Below are positions 52,444 to 56,891 of a stretch of 56,891 nucleotides of DNA, piece after piece (the first letter of the stretch is position 1; the number at the start of each line of letters is the position of its first letter). Source of the DNA: Nemertoderma westbladi (lineage: Eukaryota; Xenacoelomorpha; Nemertodermatida; Nemertodermatidae); assembly GCA_032718475.1 (NCBI GenBank), contig JAUCBJ010001461.1, positions 1 through 56,891 of the forward strand, given 5' to 3'. The translations under genes and the position numbers were made by a program. Under the pieces are notes generated by a model. The model was given only the letters and a program-made list of their open reading frames with translations. It did no database searches and was not told where the DNA came from.

Positions 52444-52686
52444 CTGAAATATGTATTTATAATGTATAATATGTAAATAATAATAATAGTATTCATATAT
52501 ATAAGCTTACATGATATCATCATTAATTAAGAGTTTTGTAGTAGATAGTAGGCCTACTTACAGACTTACTTTCAGTTTTCAGTTTTCGGATTTCCCTGAC
52601 TGCCTGAAAGACATACTTGTGCTGTACTGCACTGTGCTAGGCCTATATACCTGTATACTGATATACCTACAGACCTATATCAACAA
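52444..52686 (-). other. DMRT3 upstream intron (proximal part)
   Basis: AT-rich with TAGGCCTA motifs near 52549 and 52640. No exon is recognised. It is interrupted by the RLE-type element that follows. Confidence 0.6.
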
Positions 52687-52710
52687 CCTCTGCCCGTGAG
52701 AGGGCAGAGG
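52687..52710 (+). promoter_or_regulatory. perfect 9-bp hairpin just upstream of the RLE element ORF
   Basis: CCTCTGCCC (52687-52695), loop GTGAGA, GGGCAGAGG (52702-52710). It ends five bases before the ATG at 52716. It may be a structured 5' UTR or mark the element's 5' boundary. Confidence 0.7.
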
Positions 52711-52715
52711 GCGCG

Positions 52716-55700
52716 ATGGCCGGCAGCCTGGACGCCTCCGCGATGAACCGGAGCATTGTTGGGCACTCCTCCTGCCCACAGTGCCGCCGGGAAATCGCGG
52801 TAAACTCCGACGGGCGACTCCGTGTCCACGGACCGCTCGCCAGTAGGTGTCCAGGCTCGCGTACCCCCACCGGAACTGTACTCCCTTCATCTCTCCGTCC
52901 TCCTCCTCCTACATCTACACCTCCACCCACTACTTCCACCCCTATTCCTCTACCACCGTGCCCCCCGACTTTCGACTGGGCCACCCTTGGGGAGTGGGAT
53001 GTCTTGGCGCGGCTGCGGAACTGCAAACAACGGCAGCTGCGCCACGTCCCCAGGGCCGCGCGTTCCAACTTTGCAGACCTCCTCGCTGACATCCTCGGGG
53101 AGGTAGCCACGCGGCCCAACGAGCCCCAGGGGTGGCTTAAACTACTGACCGTCAGCCACCACTGCCTCGCTACGCCCAAACGAGGGGGTCGGCGCCACAC
53201 TCGGTCACTCGCTGCCACAATCAACGCGCGAGTGGCCGCCTTCCGTGCCGACCCCTTCGCGGACTCTAACTCCCCCGCCCCCCCAACTGCCACGAAGAAG
53301 CGTGGTGGTGCAGAGCGACTCGCGACGGCCGTAGCCGAAAAGATCGAGGACTCTGACGTGAAGGGCGCCATCCGGTTGGCATCCTCAGCAGACTCACTTG
53401 CGCCCAACACGCCGGAGACACTGGAGGCGTTGCGGAAGAAACACCCCGCACGGCCCGACAACCGCCGTCCAAACCCACCTCCAGTGGACCTCAACACTAC
53501 GGCCTCGCCTTGTTCCTCTACTATCGCCCGCAGACTTATCCTGTCGTTCCCGAGCGGCAGTGCCGGAGGACCAGATGGGTTGCGGCCCCAAATACTCAAA
53601 GACCTGATCTCCCCCACCAACGGAGAGGCCGCGGCCCGTCTTCTACAACGACTCGCGGGATTCCTAAACACCACCACCTCCGGAGAAGTTCCCCTCGCCA
53701 TCCGCCCCACCTTCTACGGCGCGAATCTCTTCGCGTTCACGAAGACGGAGGGTGGGGTGCGCCCGATCGCCGTTGGAAACACTCTGCGGCGACTGGTGGG
53801 GAAATACTCTGGCTTCCTAGCCCAGGGACCCCGTACCTCCTCCTATGGCACTGTCCAGCTCGGGATCGGCACCAAACTCGGCGCTGAAGCGGCGGCCCAC
53901 GCAGCGAGGGCACTCTCCTCCTCCCCGAACCCACCCGGTAGTGTGTTGCTGAAGATCGACTTCAGCAACGCATTTAACTCCATCCGGCGGGATTCCATGC
54001 TCGAAACTGTGTACCAGTGTTACCCCAGCGTGTACAACTCCACGCTGGCGGCGTACGGAGCGCCTAGCTTCCTCCTCCATGGGGAGGATACACTCCTCTC
54101 TGAGGAAGGAGTTCAGCAAGGCGATGCGGACGGACCCCGGCTTTTCGGCGACACGGTGAACCCATTCATCCAGTCGCTGCAGTCGAGGTTTAACATCTGG
54201 TACCTAGACGACGGGAATCTCGCTGACCACTACCGGGTGGTGTTAGACGACCTCCGATCCGTCATCCTCGAGGGAGGTCGTTGCGGACTCCGGATCAACC
54301 CCTCCAAGTCGGAACTCTTCTTCCTTGGGGAGGAATCTCCGGAGTCCCGTCTATCCATCCAACGCAGGTTCGACGAGGTCTGCGAGGGGATTCAGGTGCG
54401 CCCACTAGAAGACCTGAAGATCCTGGGCGCACCCATAGGAGACAATGCCATCGTCTCCTGTCTCGACAACAAACTCGCGGACCTCCGGACTCTCGTCTCC
54501 CGACTCCCTCTTCTCGACTCCCATCACGCCTTCTTCCTCCTGCGGTGCTCCTTCACCATTCCGCGACTGACGTACTTCCTCCGAACGGCTCCGTGTTTCG
54601 ACTTCCCGGGGCTGCTGGAGGAGTACGATTCCATCCAGCGGAGCACCCTGCAGGAGATATCCAACGTCCACCTGGACGACTCCGCGTGGGCACAATCCTG
54701 TTTGCCTGCGCGTTGCGGGGGTCTAGGACTGACCTCGGCTGTGCAGCTCGCACCTTCCGCCTTTCTGGCTTCCGCGGCTGCCTGCTCTGGACTCTCCTAC
54801 TCCCTCTTTGAGTCTCCGGTGGACACCCCCTCCCCATCCCACAACCGTGCCCTCGCTGCGTGGTCAACGACTCTCGACCCTGTCGTGACCCCCGTTCCCC
54901 CGCCTCTAGCGCCACCATCCTTTACACCACCGCCACCGCCACCACACGCAACGCCACCGCCACCATCCGCGACACCACCGCCTCCACCACCCACGACGCC
55001 ACAACCCACGACGCCACCGCCACCAGCCCTGACACCACCGCCTCCACCCACGACGACGCCACCACCCACTACGCCACCGCTACCACCCGCGACATCACCG
55101 CCACAACCCACTACGCCACCGCCACCGCCACCACACGCGACGCCACCGCCACCATCCGCGACACCACCCACGACGCCACAACCCACGACGCCACCGCCAC
55201 CAGCCCTGACACCACCGCCTCCACCCACGACGACGCCACCACCCACTACGCCACCGCTACCACCCGCGACATCACCGCCACAACCCACTACGCCACCGCC
55301 ACCGCCACCACACGCGACGCCACCGCCACCATCCGCGACACCACCCACGACGCCACAACCCACGACGCCACCGCCACCGGCCCTGACACCACCGCCTCCA
55401 CCCACGACGACGCCTCCACCCACTACGCCACCGCTACCACCCGCGACATCACCGCCTCCACCCACGACGCCACAACCCACGACGCCACCGCCACCAGCCC
55501 TGACACCACCGCCTCCACCCACGACGACGCCACCACCCACTACGCCACCGCTACCACCCGCGACATCACCGCCACAACCCACTACGCCACCGCCACCGCC
55601 ACCACACGCGACGCCACCGCCACCATCCGCGACACCACCCACGACGCCACAACCCACGACGCCACCGCCACCGGCCCTGACACCACCGCCTCCACCCACG

Positions 55701-56663
55701 ACGACGCCACCACCCACTACGCCACCGCTACCACCCGCGACATCACCGCCACCACCCACTACACCACCGCTACCACCCACGACACCACCGCCACTGTCCG
55801 CAACACCAACCACCCCCGCTGCTTTTCCGTCCGCGGCCACGAAGCAGTGGGCCTACCTGGCCCCTGTCCACGAGGCCAGGCTAACAGCCCTGCGGGAGTC
55901 CCTCCCACCATCCGGGGTGGCGAGGTTGAACTCCCTGGACCACCCTGCCGCAGGCTGCTGGCTTGACGCCATCCCCGTCAGCTCTCTGGGACTGAAGCTG
56001 ACGGACTCGCAGTTCCGGATCTCGGTCGGCACTCGCCTTGGGAGCAGGCTAACCGAGCCCCACAGCTGTGCCCGGTGTGGCAAGGATGTTCTGTCGGATG
56101 GCCTTCATGGGCTATCCTGCTCTAGGAGCCTCGGCAGACTTCCGCGCCACTCAATGGTTAACGACATTGTTCGCCGGGCGCTCATCAGCTGTGGCGTCCC
56201 CGCTACGCTCGAGCCTCTAGGCTTGTGTAGAGGGGATGGGAAGCGAGTAGATGGCGTCACCCTGGTCCCGTGGAGCCGCGGACGGTTCCTCACGTGGGAC
56301 GCGACGGTGGCGGACCCTCTGGCACCCAGCCACCTCGCCCAGACTCTATTCGCGGGAGGCCGTACTGCGGAGGAAGCGGAATCTATAAAGATCCGCAAAT
56401 ATCAGGAACTCATGGACCGGGGCTACCTCTTCCACCCGGTGGCCTACGAGACATTGGGCCGCCCCGGCCCTGAAACATCCGAGTTCCTGAAGGAGATCGG
56501 GGCCAGACTCCACTCTGTCATCCAGGAGCCCCGATCTCGCCGTTTCCTCCTGCAGAGGCTGGCAATCGCCATCCTAGTTGGCAATGCGGCCTCCATCATA
56601 GGGACTGTGGACCCCTCACTCAACAATAACGAGGGACTCTACGAGACGGTCCACGGTCCCTAA
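52716..56663 (+). CDS. RLE-type (R2-superclade-like) non-LTR retrotransposon protein, 1315 aa, intact
   Basis: ATG 52716 in a good context (GCGATGG). N-terminus: a CCHC-like finger (CPQCRREI...HG...C, about residues 23-48). Reverse transcriptase: SGSAGGPDGLRP near 280, RPIAVGNTLRRL near 350, KIDFSNAFNSI (D415), GVQQGDADGP near 470, and catalytic WYLDDG (D498, D499). Residues about 725-1035 are a Pro/Thr-rich repeat. The C-terminus carries a zinc module C1118-C1121-H1131-C1135, then GKRVDG (D1179) and WDATV (D1195). This is the CCHC plus PD-(D/E)xK-like arrangement of restriction-like endonucleases that nick the target; the usual RPD appears here as RVD. No stop or frameshift interrupts 1315 codons. 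Such elements often prefer specific sites; the target is not evident here. The exact clade is not assigned. Confidence 0.9.
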   Translation: MAGSLDASAMNRSIVGHSSCPQCRREIAVNSDGRLRVHGPLASRCPGSRTPTGTVLPSSLRPPPPTSTPPPTTSTPIPLPPCPPTFDWATLGEWDVLARLRNCKQRQLRHVPRAARSNFADLLADILGEVATRPNEPQGWLKLLTVSHHCLATPKRGGRRHTRSLAATINARVAAFRADPFADSNSPAPPTATKKRGGAERLATAVAEKIEDSDVKGAIRLASSADSLAPNTPETLEALRKKHPARPDNRRPNPPPVDLNTTASPCSSTIARRLILSFPSGSAGGPDGLRPQILKDLISPTNGEAAARLLQRLAGFLNTTTSGEVPLAIRPTFYGANLFAFTKTEGGVRPIAVGNTLRRLVGKYSGFLAQGPRTSSYGTVQLGIGTKLGAEAAAHAARALSSSPNPPGSVLLKIDFSNAFNSIRRDSMLETVYQCYPSVYNSTLAAYGAPSFLLHGEDTLLSEEGVQQGDADGPRLFGDTVNPFIQSLQSRFNIWYLDDGNLADHYRVVLDDLRSVILEGGRCGLRINPSKSELFFLGEESPESRLSIQRRFDEVCEGIQVRPLEDLKILGAPIGDNAIVSCLDNKLADLRTLVSRLPLLDSHHAFFLLRCSFTIPRLTYFLRTAPCFDFPGLLEEYDSIQRSTLQEISNVHLDDSAWAQSCLPARCGGLGLTSAVQLAPSAFLASAAACSGLSYSLFESPVDTPSPSHNRALAAWSTTLDPVVTPVPPPLAPPSFTPPPPPPHATPPPPSATPPPPPPTTPQPTTPPPPALTPPPPPTTTPPPTTPPLPPATSPPQPTTPPPPPPHATPPPPSATPPTTPQPTTPPPPALTPPPPPTTTPPPTTPPLPPATSPPQPTTPPPPPPHATPPPPSATPPTTPQPTTPPPPALTPPPPPTTTPPPTTPPLPPATSPPPPTTPQPTTPPPPALTPPPPPTTTPPPTTPPLPPATSPPQPTTPPPPPPHATPPPPSATPPTTPQPTTPPPPALTPPPPPTTTPPPTTPPLPPATSPPPPTTPPLPPTTPPPLSATPTTPAAFPSAATKQWAYLAPVHEARLTALRESLPPSGVARLNSLDHPAAGCWLDAIPVSSLGLKLTDSQFRISVGTRLGSRLTEPHSCARCGKDVLSDGLHGLSCSRSLGRLPRHSMVNDIVRRALISCGVPATLEPLGLCRGDGKRVDGVTLVPWSRGRFLTWDATVADPLAPSHLAQTLFAGGRTAEEAESIKIRKYQELMDRGYLFHPVAYETLGRPGPETSEFLKEIGARLHSVIQEPRSRRFLLQRLAIAILVGNAASIIGTVDPSLNNNEGLYETVHGP
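54891..55818 (+). repeat. Pro/Thr-rich coding minisatellite inside the RLE element ORF
   Basis: GC-rich tandem and nested repeats of CCACC/ACGCCACC type with larger units of about 180 bp repeated about four times. In the coding frame it gives PPPP, TTPPP and ATSPPQ blocks. Another plus-strand frame and the minus strand are also open across it because of the biased composition. Confidence 0.93.
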
Positions 56664-56891
56664 CCCCCCCCCCTCCCCCCCCCCCCCCCCCGATACTCAT
56701 TGTGCTTAGTAGTATAGTCACCAACGGTTGATGGTTTCTAACGAGTCGGACATACAAAACAATAATAGTATTTATTTTCTATTCCCCTAAAAGTCTGGTT
56801 CATATATATATACTTCTATGTACTCTTATTATTAACATAATTAAATTGCAGAAGTGAAGGCTGCTGCAAAGAGCATTAAGACCAAACGTTC
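56664..56891 (+). other. 3' end of the RLE element and flanking intron
   Basis: Directly after the stop come two C runs (about 56664-56691). AT-rich DNA follows with no recognisable tail repeat. The element probably ends within about 50-100 bp of the stop, and the rest is taken to be DMRT3 intron. No exon with the missing DM start is visible on the minus strand. Confidence 0.45.

Noticed and set aside
54797-55966. Gly/Val-rich minus-strand ORF and Thr/Ala/Asp-rich plus-strand ORF across the Pro-rich repeat
   Set aside because: Shadows of a GC-biased coding repeat. The frame with reverse transcriptase and nuclease motifs is the real one.

Overview
The window is repeat-rich genomic DNA from an animal, most likely a marine bilaterian invertebrate. 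The evidence is a spliced DMRT3-type gene (DM domain plus DMA domain) on the minus strand, a BEL/Pao LTR retrotransposon, CR1/L2-like and RLE-type non-LTR retrotransposons, and some 20 kb of minisatellite or satellite DNA. It holds no bacterial operon, CRISPR array or recognisable RNA gene. All assignments are from reading the sequence; no database search was run.

Layout. (1) 1-3620: AT-rich DNA, a 17-bp minisatellite (1399-2303), a TATA-like and hairpin-bearing stretch, and a small minus-strand ORF with a bacterial look. (2) 3621-35113: one 52/56-bp minisatellite split by two insertions. The first is a complete BEL/Pao element (6355-20526; two 541-bp LTRs differing at 2 sites; perfect 5-bp target duplication CTACC). 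The second is a full-length CR1/L2-like element (21588-29029) with a cysteine-rich ORF, a Ulp1-protease ORF1 and an endonuclease/reverse transcriptase ORF2. (3) 35114-36470: a string of 5'-truncated non-LTR 3' ends, each closed by a different pentanucleotide tail. (4) 36471-40126: AT-rich DNA, a ~68-bp minisatellite and a ~0.6-kb inverted-repeat (MITE-like) element. (5) 40127-48735: a 27-bp satellite with higher-order structure. (6) 49541-52443: three 3' exons of a DMRT3 (dmrt93B) homologue on the minus strand. (7) 52687-56700: an intact 1315-codon RLE-type non-LTR retrotransposon, antisense to DMRT3 and apparently inside its upstream intron.

Most notable: the BEL/Pao element carries, downstream of pol, an 802-codon third ORF. 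I read it as a DEDD-type 3'-5' exonuclease-like domain followed by three CCHC zinc knuckles, an architecture I do not know from this superfamily. The gag-pol of the same copy is broken in about five places although its LTRs are almost identical. Other striking points are a 52-bp minisatellite that has multiplied the splice donor of the DM-domain exon seven-fold, three coding minisatellites in the last DMRT3 exon, a GUU-UAA-C overlap between ORF1 and ORF2 of the CR1-like element (candidate +1 frameshift), and a ~310-residue Pro/Thr-rich repeat between the reverse transcriptase and nuclease of the RLE element.

The only host gene seen is DMRT3, a transcription factor. Everything else is selfish or structural DNA.
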